Part shown: one piece after another, positions 24,301-35,416 of the stretch
How positions within the stretch are numbered: position 1 is the stretch's first letter
Layout: every line of letters begins with the position of its first letter
Origin: Yamagishiella unicocca
Lineage: Eukaryota; Chlorophyta; Chlorophyceae; Chlamydomonadales; Volvocaceae
Length of the DNA stretch: 64,000 nt
Assembly: GCA_003116995.1 (NCBI GenBank)
Contig: BDSL01000057.1
Span: 558,001-622,000, forward strand
Direction: 5' to 3'
Program-made: the position numbers and the translations under genes
Notes under the pieces: generated by a model
The model's database searches: none
The model's input: only the letters and a program-made list of their open reading frames with translations
Told to the model about the DNA's origin: nothing

Positions 24301-26888
24301 TCCCAAACACCCCGGCGTCTCCTCGGCAGCCCACCCGGTGTGCCCCGGGTACCTTGTCCGTCCCGTTAGCTCCCGAGGGCCCGGCCGCGGCGCCGCCCAC
24401 CACCCCCAGTTTGCTGGCCAGCCCGCCGGTGCCGCCCGTGGCTGCGATCATCATGTCCAGCGCCGCCTTCTGCGCCCGGTCCTGAGCCGCGGCGGCAATG
24501 GAGGTGGACCCGGGAGCTGCGTGGCCGGCGCTGATGACCAGGGAGGCGCTGGCTTTGCGCATGGAGGCCCCGCTGGCCAGGGAGGGCCCGGCGCCGCCGC
24601 CACCACCGCCGGCGGCGAGGGCGCTCTGCGAGGCAACGGTATGCAAAGAGTTGCAGAGGGTTTCGTGATGCAGTGGTAGCAGCGGGGCGGGGTGGGGCGG
24701 GGTTTGATAAGAGAATGGGTGGGGGGTGGGGTGGGCGGCGGGGTGGGTGGGGTTTGCGCGTTTTGGTACAACCAAACGCACAGACTCTCGTGCAACCTCT
24801 CCTCTTGCTTCGGCCTCTCCTGCTCCTAGCGGCTGTCGGGGAAAAGATGCCAACCCGGAGGCACCAGCATCCCTGGCTATCCCGTCACCGCATGGCCCGG
24901 CCCTCTTAACTCCTCCGCCCGACACCTAACCGTGTACGAAACCCTTTTTCCCTCCCCTTCTCCCCTCCCCTTCTTCCCTTCTCCCCTCCCCTTCTTCCCT
25001 TCTCCCCTCCTCTTCTTCCCTTCTCCCCTCCCCTTCTCCCCTCCCCTTCTTCCCTTCTCCCCTCCCCTTCTCCCCTTCTCCCCTCCCCTTCTCCCCTTCT
25101 CCCCTTCTCCCCTTCTCCCCTTCTCCCCTTCTCCCCTTCTCCCCTCCCCTTCTTCCCTTCTCCCCTCCCCTTCTCCCCTTCTCCCCTCCCCTTCTCCCCT
25201 CCCCTTGCCCCCCCCTCCACGCATAGTGCGTTGATGCACCCTGGACGGCTTCCCCTCCACCCGCCAACCAACAACATTACCTCGCCCCCTCCCCCCAGCT
25301 CTCCGCCGGGCCGCCTCGCTGCCCCGCCGGTAACCCCGGACCCTCCCTCCGGCACCTCGCTGCGCACGTACCACAGCGGGTCTCAACTGCAAGTCAGCTT
25401 TGTTCATTTGTGCCCGTCCAGCTTTATCAGCGCAGACTCACCTGGAAGGCATCCCCCGGCGCATGCAGGCGGAGGTTACCCGGCGCACGAGGAGACTCGC
25501 CTTCCACCAGCTGCGCATCACCTATCGACAGACGGGAGCGGGCCGGCGTCGTGCCGTACAGCGTGGGGTGCGCGTCCTGGTAGTCCTGCAGGCAGCAGCG
25601 AATGGTTGATTGGTTAATTGGCTGGTTGGCTTGGAGTGGAGATGAAGGCGGTGAGTAGAAGCGCGTGTGGTTACGGTTCCAGGGAAGGGAGGCGCGGCAG
25701 CAGGTGACTGGAGGAGCTGTATGCGAGGAGGACGTGGAAGCAGGGACCGGCGCCGGGGCGGTGTGGGAGGAGAACGTGGCGGCAGGAGTGTCCATGCGAG
25801 TGCGGTAGGACCAAGGGAAAGTCCTAGCCGTCCTGACATCGTACTGTATCGAATACCGTAGGTCACTGCCATGGAGTGCCGAAGTGGGTGGTTTGGTAAG
25901 AGGATCCGGGAATCCACGGCCGACAAATTGAGGGTGGTGAAGCTGACGGTCCAGCGGAGCGGCGAGGCAAGGAGACGGAGCGGGTGGGTAGCCGCTGATT
26001 CAACTTCGCCCCGTGCATCGCGCTGCACCTCACTATGCCGCAGCGGAGCTGGAACCGCAGCAGGCAGTCCGCAGTCCGGCGCATGATGGTGGGTGGCATG
26101 CAGATGGCATGCATGATGTCACGTAAGAGCACTAGAAGGGCACTACGGCCCAATCGGCACCCATCGGAAAGACTTGGTGCAGGCCTTTTTCCTTCGGGAC
26201 CAGCGGGGTAAGGCTTTAGGGGGTTTGTGTTTATGAGCATTTCCTACCAGGCCCCCCACGCCGCTGCTGCTGATACAAAACTCCAAACTCCAGTACCCAA
26301 AGAGGGAAGTTTGTCACACACCTTTTCGCCCCGACGCTGGAACTGCATGTTGTGCGACAACGTGGAGGAGGGCTCTGCGGAGCTCATCGGAAGAGGAGTC
26401 ATCGGGATGCGCTCTTGGAACTGCGCGGGTTGCGCGGGGGCCTGGCCGTTCGGCATGGTGCCGTTGGGCACTACGTTGCCCTGGAGCACAGAGAACCGCA
26501 GAGCGGACGTCAGATTGGCGACTACTCGAAAGCCGCGGCCGGTGCCGCCCTGGTGGGCGGGCTCGTGGAAGCGCGGTCCTTAGCAACTCACATAAGGGGC
26601 CCTGGGCGGAAGGTCCGGCGCGTACGCGTGCTCGTTGGCCCGATACTGCTGTCGTGACGGAGATGGCTCCGAGCTGTGTGGCATCGCCGGAAGGATTATG
26701 TGAGCGGCATGCACCGCGCGAGCATGGCCCTAGTGCGAAAATGCGCACCTATGCCGAGGTCCCTTCAGCTCTTCGATACGGCTTGTGTAGTATGTAGCCA
26801 AGCCTAAAGCTGCGCCGAAAGCAATCGCGCCACCCACGGCTGCGCCAGCCGCGACAAGCAGCACCGCTTTGTTGGTGTCATGGCTCAT
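18324..26888 (-). CDS. AMPD: AMP deaminase, plant type, complete (900 residues, 19 exons)
   Basis: It converts AMP to IMP and ammonia with a catalytic zinc. Minus-strand exons: 26888-26749, 26673-26592, 26480-26322, 25585-25442, 24625-24353, 24081-23925, 23504-23332, 23078-23016, 22542-22405, 22080-22003, 21785-21707, 21368-21241, 21071-20880, 20603-20463, 20292-20156, 19832-19668, 19317-19128, 18847-18675, 18414-18324 (TGA); all phases agree. Exon 1, missed by ORF length, starts [15 protein letters not shown] and gives a membrane helix like that of plant AMPD. Catalytic-domain landmarks are [11 protein letters not shown] (zinc His), [50 protein letters not shown] and [20 protein letters not shown]. 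The N-terminal third is variable, with an Ala/Gly-rich exon at 24353-24625. The intron at 21786-22002 uses a GC donor. It is divergent from the gene at 27420, with 531 bases between the starts. Confidence 0.96.
20727..20866. repeat. About 20-bp minisatellite (CACCACCTGCCGGC unit) in an AMP deaminase intron
   Basis: About seven copies of a unit built on CCCACCACCTGCCGGC, with alternating ACCGTCC, TCCCTT and CCCCCT spacers, end just before the exon at 20880. Confidence 0.9.
21806..21895. repeat. Minisatellite, about 20-bp unit, in an AMP deaminase intron
   Basis: Four to five copies of a GGCAAGGACCGTGTAASAGGA-like unit lie in the intron that also uses the GC donor at 22002. Confidence 0.88.
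24942..25205. repeat. Polypyrimidine/polypurine tract (CTTCTCCCCTCCC units)
   Basis: About 260 bases are almost pure pyrimidine on the + strand, built from CCCCTTCTTCCCTTCTCCCCT variants. It lies in the AMP deaminase intron 24626-25441. Mirror-symmetric stretches could form triplex DNA. The Glu/Gly/Arg open frames across it are artefacts. Confidence 0.95.
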
Positions 26889-27419
26889 GATGCCTTAACC
26901 TATCACAAAGTTGCCAGGATGCTGATCCTTAAGTTGCTACTTGCGGGGCTCGCCCTATTGTTGTGCACCGAAAGCAGATGGCCACGCTGGTTCGGCCACG
27001 TTGCGCCACTAGGCGCTTATATCCATTTAAACCAGTTTTGAAAAACAACGATTGGAGCAAACAACGATTGGAGGACGAGGTAGCCGGCAACCCGGCCACG
27101 TTTGATCGGGCGATCGGGGCATCCTTGCGGCATCGCGGATACTTCCATGTGGAACATTTTTAACCCATCGCCCTGCGCCAAGTCTGGCTGCTGCATGCCA
27201 ACATCTCATTTACGCATTAGTTTTTGATTGCAAAGCCGCTGGTACGGGACCACATGTGACCGGAAGGTTATCGCAGAAAAGGTTCCCACAGCCAGCATCC
27301 TAGGCTGTATGCGCGCTCTTCTTGTAAGGCAGACCGTTAGGATACCAATACTTCGCCTTTCTTCGGGTACAGCGCTTGCATTGCCTCTGGTCCGCTGGCG
27401 CTCGCGGGGCGCCAGCGTA
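26889..27419. promoter_or_regulatory. Shared divergent promoter region, AMP deaminase (-) and zinc-binding-type gene (+)
   Basis: The two start codons face away from each other and are 531 bases apart, so both promoters and 5'UTRs must lie here. I see no convincing TATA box. An in-frame upstream ATG for the + gene at 27309 falls inside this region. Confidence 0.6.
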
Positions 27420-28252
27420 ATGGCTCGCCGCAACGAAACGGACGAAGAAAGAGCGGCGCGCAAATCCGCAGCGAAGGCGGCGAAAGCGGAGAAGCGCACA
27501 GAGCGCCAGGCAAGTCCATTCCAGCCTGACGTCGGTGCGCGCGCCCGTGACCCTGCCTGCCTTCCCTCAACTGGCGTTGATGTTGGTGAACTTGCTTTCC
27601 ACCTTCCTGCTGTGATTCCCTCCTACACAACTTGCCGCTTGCGATATGTCGCCGCCAAGGAACAACCCTCACCGGCCTACCTAGCCTCGTGCACGGAGGT
27701 CTTGCGCGTAAATGGCCGCCGGCGCCCGTCACATCATCACCCCTTCAGGGTCTGGGCGACCCATCTAAGGGGCAGAAGCCCTGCAGTCTATGCGAGCGGC
27801 CGCGCGATTTGCTCATCCGCTGCCAAGTGGACCAGAGCGGCACCTGGCACCTGGCGTGCGGCAAGTGCTGGACGGCAGCCAGCGGGGGCGTGGTGGACGG
27901 CTCGGCTGACCGGCCGTACTATCGGTACGGTGGCCTATGGAAAAACCACCACAAACAGATCTCTGGGCGGAGCAAGGTGACGGCGGCGGCCAAGCCAACG
28001 GCAGCGGCGGCGACGAGGGGCCAGGGGAAAGCCCGGGATGGGTCTAGAGGACAGGCAGGTGTGGGAAGAAGTGACGAAAGCGGGGGAAACGATGCAGACC
28101 AGGGGGATGGGCAGCGAGGGCGGGAGCTGGAGCAGTCAGTGGCCGACGAGGAACGCTTGATCGAGGGTATGGTGGGGGCGGCGGGTGCGGATTCGCCCAT
28201 CATACAGGCGTTGCTGCTGCAGGTGGTGCAGTGCAGGGCGGGGGACAGGTAG
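27420..28252 (+). CDS. Small Cys/His zinc-binding-type protein, 197 residues
   Basis: Exons are 27420-27509 and 27749-28252 (TAG). The first exon encodes MARRNETDEERAARKSA and a basic helix. The second carries PCSLC, then a Cys in LIRCQVD, then WHLACGKC, then a GGVVDGS and YYRYGGLWKN block, and ends in a Gly/Asp-rich tail with a short helix. The spacing CxxC-C-HxxCxxC looks like a treble-clef or ribbon zinc site. I recall similar short proteins in plants and algae but cannot name a function. The intron has a GC donor (CAG|GCAAGT) and a pyrimidine-rich acceptor; both sides are phase 0, and no nearby GT donor keeps the frame. An in-frame ATG at 27309 would add a 37-residue Arg-rich, acid-free leader (MRALLVRQTVRIPILRL) like an organelle presequence, so the true start is open. 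Confidence 0.72.
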
Positions 28253-29102
28253 GGCCATCGGGCCATCGGCTGCCGGCTGCGGCTTGGGTATGCGATAATT
28301 TGGATAGGTAATTTAATGTTTTGATGTGCGTGACAAAGATGTCGCACGCGGGCTTGAATTTTAACTACCGGCACGGTATTCCGCCTTGGATTTTCATAGG
28401 TTGTTGGTGCTTAGCTACAAAGGGTCTAAAGACTTTTCCGAGTTGTTTCATATGGCTGTGCGTTTGGTGTGGCCGCTGCACCAGCACCGCGTTTGCGTGC
28501 AGTGGCCCAAGCATGTAGTATGGGCATACACTATATAGGATAGATGCGACTAGCAGGGAAAGATAGCAGGATGTGATCGGCGGTGGGTTTGAGCGCTGAC
28601 CTGGTTGAGGGGGAAGATGTTAATACTTCCGTGTGGGAGGTAAGGAGTAGTGAGTGGTGCTGCCATGACGGGCTTACCAGAGAGTTATCGAGTTGGGGCT
28701 GACGGGCCATTTTGGCCTTTTGCAGAGCCGGCCTGACACCTTTACCATTTGTTGCTGCAATGTCACGCTGGACAATAAAAAAACATGTCCCAACCCCATA
28801 TATTTTTGAACACCCTACATACTACTTGTAGATTCCATGCAAAGTATCATCTCGGGGAGTTCCATTTTTATAAAATATCTGGGGTGGGTCGCCTCCTAGA
28901 AACGTGAAACGGCGTAGGCTTCTCAGCATGAGACTTGGACGATTGTACGTCATATCGTGCCTCTTGGAGAACTCTACTCTTGGAAGTGTCACGTTGACGG
29001 CTATCCGCCGTGTTGTGACACTTTAGGCTTAATTGTTATCCGTATTGTATTAGTTGTTTTCTTACATAAGGTTGAAGAAAAGGCAGATCCAGTCGGGGAT
29101 AA

Positions 29103-29107
29103 TGTAA
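29103..29107 (+). terminator. Candidate TGTAA polyadenylation signal of the zinc-type gene
   Basis: This is the first TGTAA I noticed after the TAG at 28252, about 850 bases downstream; another lies at about 29159. The distance makes the link uncertain. Confidence 0.25.
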
Positions 29108-31144
29108 CTCCCAAAAATGTCGTGGAAAATCAAGGAGTATTTTCGCTGTCTATAGATCTCTGTAACTCGGGTCTGTGCGTCTGGGGCCGTACCGCTCTTG
29201 GACACATCATGCAGATTATGGGGATGTGCTCTTCAGCACGCCAAACACTAACATCGGCCTGGGCGGGGTCGCAGCGGCACCGGCACGCAGCGGACCTATA
29301 CAGCAGATACCGCAGCATTTTTGCCCCTCCACACGCAGTAAAAAAACTCCCCTTAAAATGGCACTGCACAACCCAAACTCCAACTCCCACCCGCAGTACC
29401 CGTAGCTCCCTTGTCCAACTACCAATTTCCGGATGGGAAGCGAACGTTGCGCGGGGACTGGGGTTTGGCGCACCCGTGGGCGCCTTGGAGGCTGCTGTAG
29501 ATCGTCCCTCGCTTTGGCTCGTGCAGCCCCCGTCTGGGGCGGCCGGGCCTGTGTGGGATCTTGGCCGCTTTGGCTGCTTTGGATCTGGCCGTCAGCGGGC
29601 ATCATGGCGGGTCGTCGGGAGGCCGCCAGTGGCGTTCTGTGTCACGTGCAGCTTCGGCCCTTGGCGCTGCAGTGGATGCTGATTTCCGGAAACGCCTGCA
29701 GTCTTTTGCCTGTCTTCGTATTGTGCCGCGTGCTTGGGATTCTGTGCCGTTCCGTCACCCTTTCTCGGTGCGTAGCCTGGAAGGGGGGGGCGGGATGACT
29801 ATGGTGTTGCCTGACGATGGAGATTCCCCACCGCCGTCCCCATGACCGGGGATGAGGGGGTTAGAAAGCAAACAAGCTGCGTGAACAACAAACGAGCTGA
29901 AGCTGAGAGTCCCGCGGGATGCGGGGATAGTATCCCAACGAACTCCAGTACCGAGCTCGGGTGGTTGTGCGAATGGGCGCTGGTACGAAGCTGGGCGTGG
30001 GACCGGCTGGGAAGAGCATGTGCTGCGTTTACTGGTGATTGGGCAGCCATACGGCTGATTGCACGCGGCGCCGGCTGGGAGGCTGCGATTGGTGCTTGTG
30101 TAAGACACAGATGAGATGCATGGGGCTGGCTCTCTTTCCATGGGCGGCATCTGGGCTGCACAGGCGGTCACACGGGGAACAGGGAAGGCACGCTTACACT
30201 CGATGCCCCTTTCCGCTTCAGGACGGGGCAATGCACTGAGCGCCGCGGGAACTGTCCGGCTGGCCAATATAATGAGCGCACCAAACTCGACCGAACTCGG
30301 CAGAAACTCAGCCGAAACTACCGTCGTATGGTTTGCTAGTTCCGCACTTGCCGGCAGTCTTGCCGCAAGGCCGCTTGCCGTCAACATACATTGCTTCATT
30401 GATGTCATGGCATAGGGCCACCCGCCGGCCGCCCACTAAATCCCCACCGTGCAGCTGGATCACAGTCCAGCTAGCAAAAGCCCCATGAAACAGAGCCGGC
30501 ACATGCCGCCGAAACAAGCATCAAGAGGAGAGCCAAGACCATCTGGTAGGACCACCGCCATCCGATGATCATCGCCACACGCGCGGGACGAAAGGCGGCA
30601 GGCACCGCGTCCCAACTTAGGGGCCAAGTACGGAGGCTCACAATAGACAACTTTCAGGATTGATCACGACGGCAGGATTGATCACGACGCGGGATGGCTC
30701 TACTAGCTCTACCGCCCTTGGTGATTTGCGTCGTGATCAATCCTGAATGTTGTGGCGAGCGGCACTGTGGCAGGCGCACATGCCACAATGCCGCACGATC
30801 AAAAGCAACTTTGGACGCCCCATCCGGCGCCCCCATCATCAAACGTAACACAGTCTGGGCTGCTACAGGCGCCTTAGGGTCGGCAGCTGGAGGCCGCGGC
30901 GGCTGCAAAAGAGGCTGCGGCCGTGGTTCTGCCGCCCTACGACGGCAGCAGTATTCCAGCCGCCGTGGTCGCCGCCGCCGCCGTCCCAGACGCGCCGGCC
31001 ATATTGCTCGCCCTCCCTGCTGCTGAAGTATTTGCTTCGCATATCCGAGCAGGCCGTGTGCCAGCGCCTGGCGCCAGCCACAAGCCGTTGCAACACTGAC
31101 TCCGTCCAGGTCCGGCGCTGACAGGCAGGTCGTCGGGTGGATCA

Positions 31145-31700
31145 CCGTACCTGGTGCTCATGACGCAATCACCCCGCCCTCGTCCGCACGCCCCGGTCGA
31201 AGACGACAAAATACCTGCGAGCACACAGCCGTGCCGTGCCGTGCCGTGCCATGCCGTGCAGCGCCGTGCCACAGGCAAACACCCAGTCCTAAACACAAAG
31301 CTCCTGGCGGGAACACGGGGGCCGCTAGCGTCCTGGCGCGCTCGCGCAATCACCCCGGAGGGCGGCAGGCGCCAGAGTCGCCGTACCTGGTGCTCATGAC
31401 GCAATCACCCCTCCCTCGTCCGCACGCCCCGGTCGAAGACGACAAAGTACCTGCGAGCACACAGCCGTGCCGTGCCGTGTTGTGCCACGTGCAAAGACGC
31501 AGCCCCAAACACAAAGCTCCTGAAGGGCCCCTACCTCATCCCCAACCAACAATGCAACGGGTACATGAATGCCGATCCGGCGCATGATACCTCCATGCAT
31601 CTAACCCAAAACCGAGCCCAAATACATACCTTGAAAGGTCTCCGCGACAGCTCCTCCGTGGTGGGCGTCTGCTGTCTAGCAACGGCGGCGGCTAGCTAAG
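31145..31700. repeat. Tandem duplicated block (two copies) with a further copy at 35417-35870
   Basis: The segments starting at about 31145 and 31388 share CGTACCTGGTGCTCATGACG followed by over 100 nearly identical bases. The second copy continues through AACACAAAGCTCCTGAAGGG and on to CCTTGAAAGG, and this order is repeated at 35417-35870. On the minus strand each copy ends in a splice-like CTTTCAAG|GTA and holds a GCAG|GT(A/T)C junction. This suggests duplicated exon-intron material rather than a simple repeat. Confidence 0.8.
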
Positions 31701-32439
31701 GACCGACGGTGGCAGCTGCATGCCACCACCGAACCGGTGGTCGGTGCAGAGCTCCCCTGGTGCGTAGGGTATCTGCGGAAGGCCATTGATGAGGATTGCG
31801 TTAGTTATTTCGTGACGACTACTTATAACGTACGAGCCACCATCGTATTCCAACCTCCCTTTATTTCACGCTGTCAACATTCTGCCCCCCAGGACCTATC
31901 TACCCGCACCTACATACCTCGTCGACCCGTGCACGCAGGCGCGCGCAGATCCTCGCAGCGGGAAGCTCCGGCCGGGACGCAGTCGTATGTGGGTCCCGGA
32001 CGAGTGAAGAGCAGGAGAGCTCGGGCAATAATAGGCGGGTGGCAAATTGACGTGGGAGGAAGTGGGCATGTAGCAGTAGTTAGTGAAGAACTGAAATCCC
32101 TTCGTTGAGGTGAAAAACGACGGAGGGTGCACGAACAAGGAAATACAGGGGTGACTTGTACGTGTGTGGCATGGCACGCACTCAGGGAACGCCGGCGGGA
32201 CGAAGGGCGGGGCAAGGCACTCGCTGCACTGAAGGCTGACGCTGAAGGGTTGGCTGCGCTAGCTGGCTGAAGTGCTGGCTGAGCATCAGTGCAGCAGATA
32301 CCTTGCCCCACCCAATCGATCCTCCACGCACGGCAGCCCACAATATTCGGTATTATTGCGGCAATAACAATACTTATCTTACTGTAGGGTGAAGCGTGTG
32401 ACTCAGTTAGGTTGCTGGAGGCCATAGGCAAGTTTGAGT

Positions 32440-32760
32440 GATGAATGCGCGGTAGCGATGGTAACGCAATTCAGCCTGAACGATCAAAGAAGAGGGTTAT
32501 GCAATAAGATGCAATAGTATAGTCAGATTCTGCGAAAGCGGAATCGCCAGTACAGCTGCGTGCAAGCCGCTCCACAAACAAACCAGGTCACACAGCTCGA
32601 GTGAGGCAAACCGCATGAAAGCAATCCTAAAATGACCAAGAACCAGCAGAGTAGCGCATTCGAGCGCTTGGATAGCTATTCAGGTCATTCAGGAACGTTT
32701 CGGAAACCGCGAAAGCTAACGTTGGCTATTTTCAACTCACCTTGATAACCGAAGCCTCCT
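32440..32760 (-). repeat. Diverged exon/intron-like module, copy A
   Basis: Read on the minus strand: an exon-like end GAGGCTTCGGTTATCAAG|GTGAGT, about 270 bases of intron-like sequence with TTTCGCAGAATC, then CAG|GCTGAATTGCGTTACC encoding AELRYHRYRAFIT. Copies B and C share all these landmarks. Confidence 0.65.
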
Positions 32761-34009
32761 CATGGCAAAAGACGCGGAGATGGTGGCTCGGCGAAGGTGA
32801 TTTCCTGACGGTGTTGGTGGCGACGGTGATGACGGACGTGCGAGATCACGCGAGCGAGGAATCCGGCTCAGCCTGGAGACCCCTCCGCACCCAGCCACCG
32901 ATGCCCGAGAAAACGCAGGCCTAACCAACGTCTCCCACTAGCTAGCCGTTTGGTTTCCCTCGCTCGCTCCCCGCATGGACGACGTGTATTCCGATACAAG
33001 CCACTCCAGCAGCACCCGACCCCCCTCCCCACCCGCCCAATGCCCCTCCCATCCCGAAATGCAACAATTTCTCCTGGCGCAACTGTATCTTCAAAGCGAG
33101 GCCTGCCTCCAGAGCACCGACCACAGCGGCGACTTCAGCAGCCGTCCAGCAACAAAGTTGGCTTGATGGAGAGCGGCGGCGCTGCCAAGCTAGATAGCGA
33201 GGTTCTCGCGCAATCGATCGATGATGCCTAACGAATGTATCTGCGTCGGCAAGAAGCACCAGCGCACAAAAGATGATGGTCAGGATTGCCGAACACGTAC
33301 GTCGGTGATGCGAGCAGTAGGCAATACTGACCCAGCAGTCGGGAACGAAGCCCCAACCCGCGCGTCTGCCCGAGCCCAACAACAGCATACCTTACTTCAC
33401 CCTTCCGATCGAGGCCACACACGATGAGCTCCTGTTGACATTTGACTCAACCGACTGCTTCCGTATTCCTGACTCGCGCTCCAGGCAGGCTCGTCTGGAT
33501 GTGTCCATTATTGATGGCGGAGATGGTAGCGCCCCCGGGCGTGATGGTTCGGCTTATGATGTAAGCGATGGCTCGAGGCGCAGGGAATGAAGGTGGTGGC
33601 GCGATGGCCCGAGGCGCAGGGAATGAAGGTGGTGGCGCGGTGGGTGGAGATGGTGGCTCGCTCGGTGGAGGTGGTGGCGCGACGGTGGTGGTGTTTTCTT
33701 GGCGGTGGTGGTGGCGGATGTGATCATGTGGGCGAGCCGACCCCCTGCCCACCAGAAAGCCCCTCCCATCCTGGAACGCTATACAGCCGCCTTCTTCCTG
33801 GATGACGACGCACGACGACCTCATCTATCCAGCAGGAGCGTGACCGTGTCCAACAAAGCTTGAAGCGAAGTAAGGCGAAGTAGTAGTAGTCATGTAACGA
33901 GAAAGCCGCCGCTCATTCTTGGGAACACGGTCATGGGTGGGTTGCCGGCGGTTCACTTCATAACGCACGGAAGGGGCAGCACGAATGATGAAAAAGCGAT
34001 GGCATTGGT

Positions 34010-34350
34010 ATCGCGATTTAGCCTGAAAGGCACAGGGATTTGCCGAAGTACCGTCAGCTTTTGCAAAAGCAGAGTCGCCAGTGAAGATGCGCGCGTATGC
34101 ATGCCGCTCCACAACAAATACCGGTATAGGTCACATCCACTCGAGTGCAACTGAAAGCAGAGGCCAAAACGCATAAATGCATGAACATGAAGGCAGTGCA
34201 GCGTAGCGCAGTCAAGTGCTGAGATAGCTCGTCCGGTGATTCTGGGCCATACCGGTACTACCGGTAATACTCGCATTCTACTTGCGAATGACAGCGTCGA
34301 CCAGACTGAACTCTACGTAGAACTCACCTTGATAACTGAAACCTCATCTG
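34010..34350 (-). repeat. Diverged exon/intron-like module, copy B
   Basis: On the minus strand: GATGAGGTTTCAGTTATCAAG|GTGAGT style end (encoding EVSVIK), an intron-like stretch with CTTTTGCAAAAGC, then CAG|GCTAAATCGCGATACC encoding AKSRYQCHRFFII. It aligns with copy A in both the exon-like and the intron-like parts. Confidence 0.65.
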
Positions 34351-34429
34351 TGCAAATCAAGACGCCTGCAGCCGGGTTTTGGTCGTCGGTTACTGTACTG
34401 GAAGGCAGAAATAGACGAGAGCCCTGGTA

Positions 34430-34690
34430 TCACGATTCAGCCTGAACGATCAAGGAACGAAATTTCAAGAGTGAATTCAGCATAAAGTTACGGCAGCTTT
34501 TGCGAAAGCGGAGTCACCAGTAAAGTTGCGCGCATGGCGCTGCACAACACGAGGTCACCTCAGCTTGAGTGCAAGTTCAGAAGCAAAACCGCATAAAAGC
34601 AATTCTAGGATGAACATGGATGCAGTGCAGCGTAGTGCAGTCTAGCGCTGCTGGTCCGGCGGGATGAGGATTTCTCCGAGCGTGGCCGTG
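34430..34690 (-). repeat. Diverged exon/intron-like module, copy C (stop-containing)
   Basis: It shares CTTTTGCGAAAGC and TTCAGGCTGAATCGTGATACC with copies A and B. In the frame used by A and B, its exon-like part hits a TGA four codons in, so this copy looks inactivated. It runs directly into the exon-like end of copy B. Confidence 0.6.
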
Positions 34691-35416
34691 CGCGATAGTC
34701 GCGGTCAGCATGCCATACTTACTGCACTTGGACTCCAAAGTTCGTTTGACGTTCAGATGAGTTGTCACCTTCAACTGCCCCGCAAGCCGGATGCAGCAGG
34801 TTATCGTACGGCCGCAACAGGGGAACCGATCCGGGCTGTACAGAAGCAGTTCAAGCAGAGGAACAATAAGAGACAATTACTACAAGGCAACAATGACATT
34901 TTAGCACTTCAGACGATGTTTTTGACGCTATACCTCTTTGTCCAGTTTGGCCTTCATGATTTCACAGTAGAGGACCTCCAAAACCCTGCTTCGGCAGCTT
35001 ATTATGCACACATCGGTCTTATATGGCCAAGGCGAGTTCCGTCTGGTTGATGCTACCGATACCTTTCGCAATTGTCCGAAATGATCCGCATTACACTACT
35101 GGAATAGCTATCTCAGCATTTGGCTGTGCTATGCTGCTTATAAATTGCTCTGCTTTGCATTCAAACCTGCTGTGACGAAGTTGTCGAGGGCAAAACTTGC
35201 GGCATGCGCACCTGTGTTGGCGGCTATGCTTTCGCACAGACTGAGCATCAACCGACGCGCCTCGTTTCCTTCATCTGATATCCTGAATTGGAGTGGATAC
35301 GCCACAGCCCGCGCATAGTGTCCGAACCCCCCTTCCCAGCCCCACATGGAGGCCTGGGGGCGGGTCTACCGCCCGCATGGGGCTAGCTCCAGTCCTGCGG
35401 GAATGGACACGAAGGC

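Noticed and set aside
24926..25407. Long Glu/Gly/Arg open frames on the minus strand
   Set aside because: Translation of the polypurine tract in an AMP deaminase intron; the flanking exons splice over it in phase.
28957..29682. 241-codon + frame as a gene
   Set aside because: No domain, odd composition, no splice partners; it runs from AT-rich noncoding-looking sequence into GC-rich sequence.
32745..34350. Modules A and B as pyruvate kinase pseudogene pieces
   Set aside because: The only shared text is SVIK, also found at the pyruvate kinase C-terminus ([11 protein letters not shown]); upstream residues do not match, so this is likely chance.
34664..35050. 128-codon + frame
   Set aside because: No recognisable motif, and it lies next to decayed minus-strand repeat modules.
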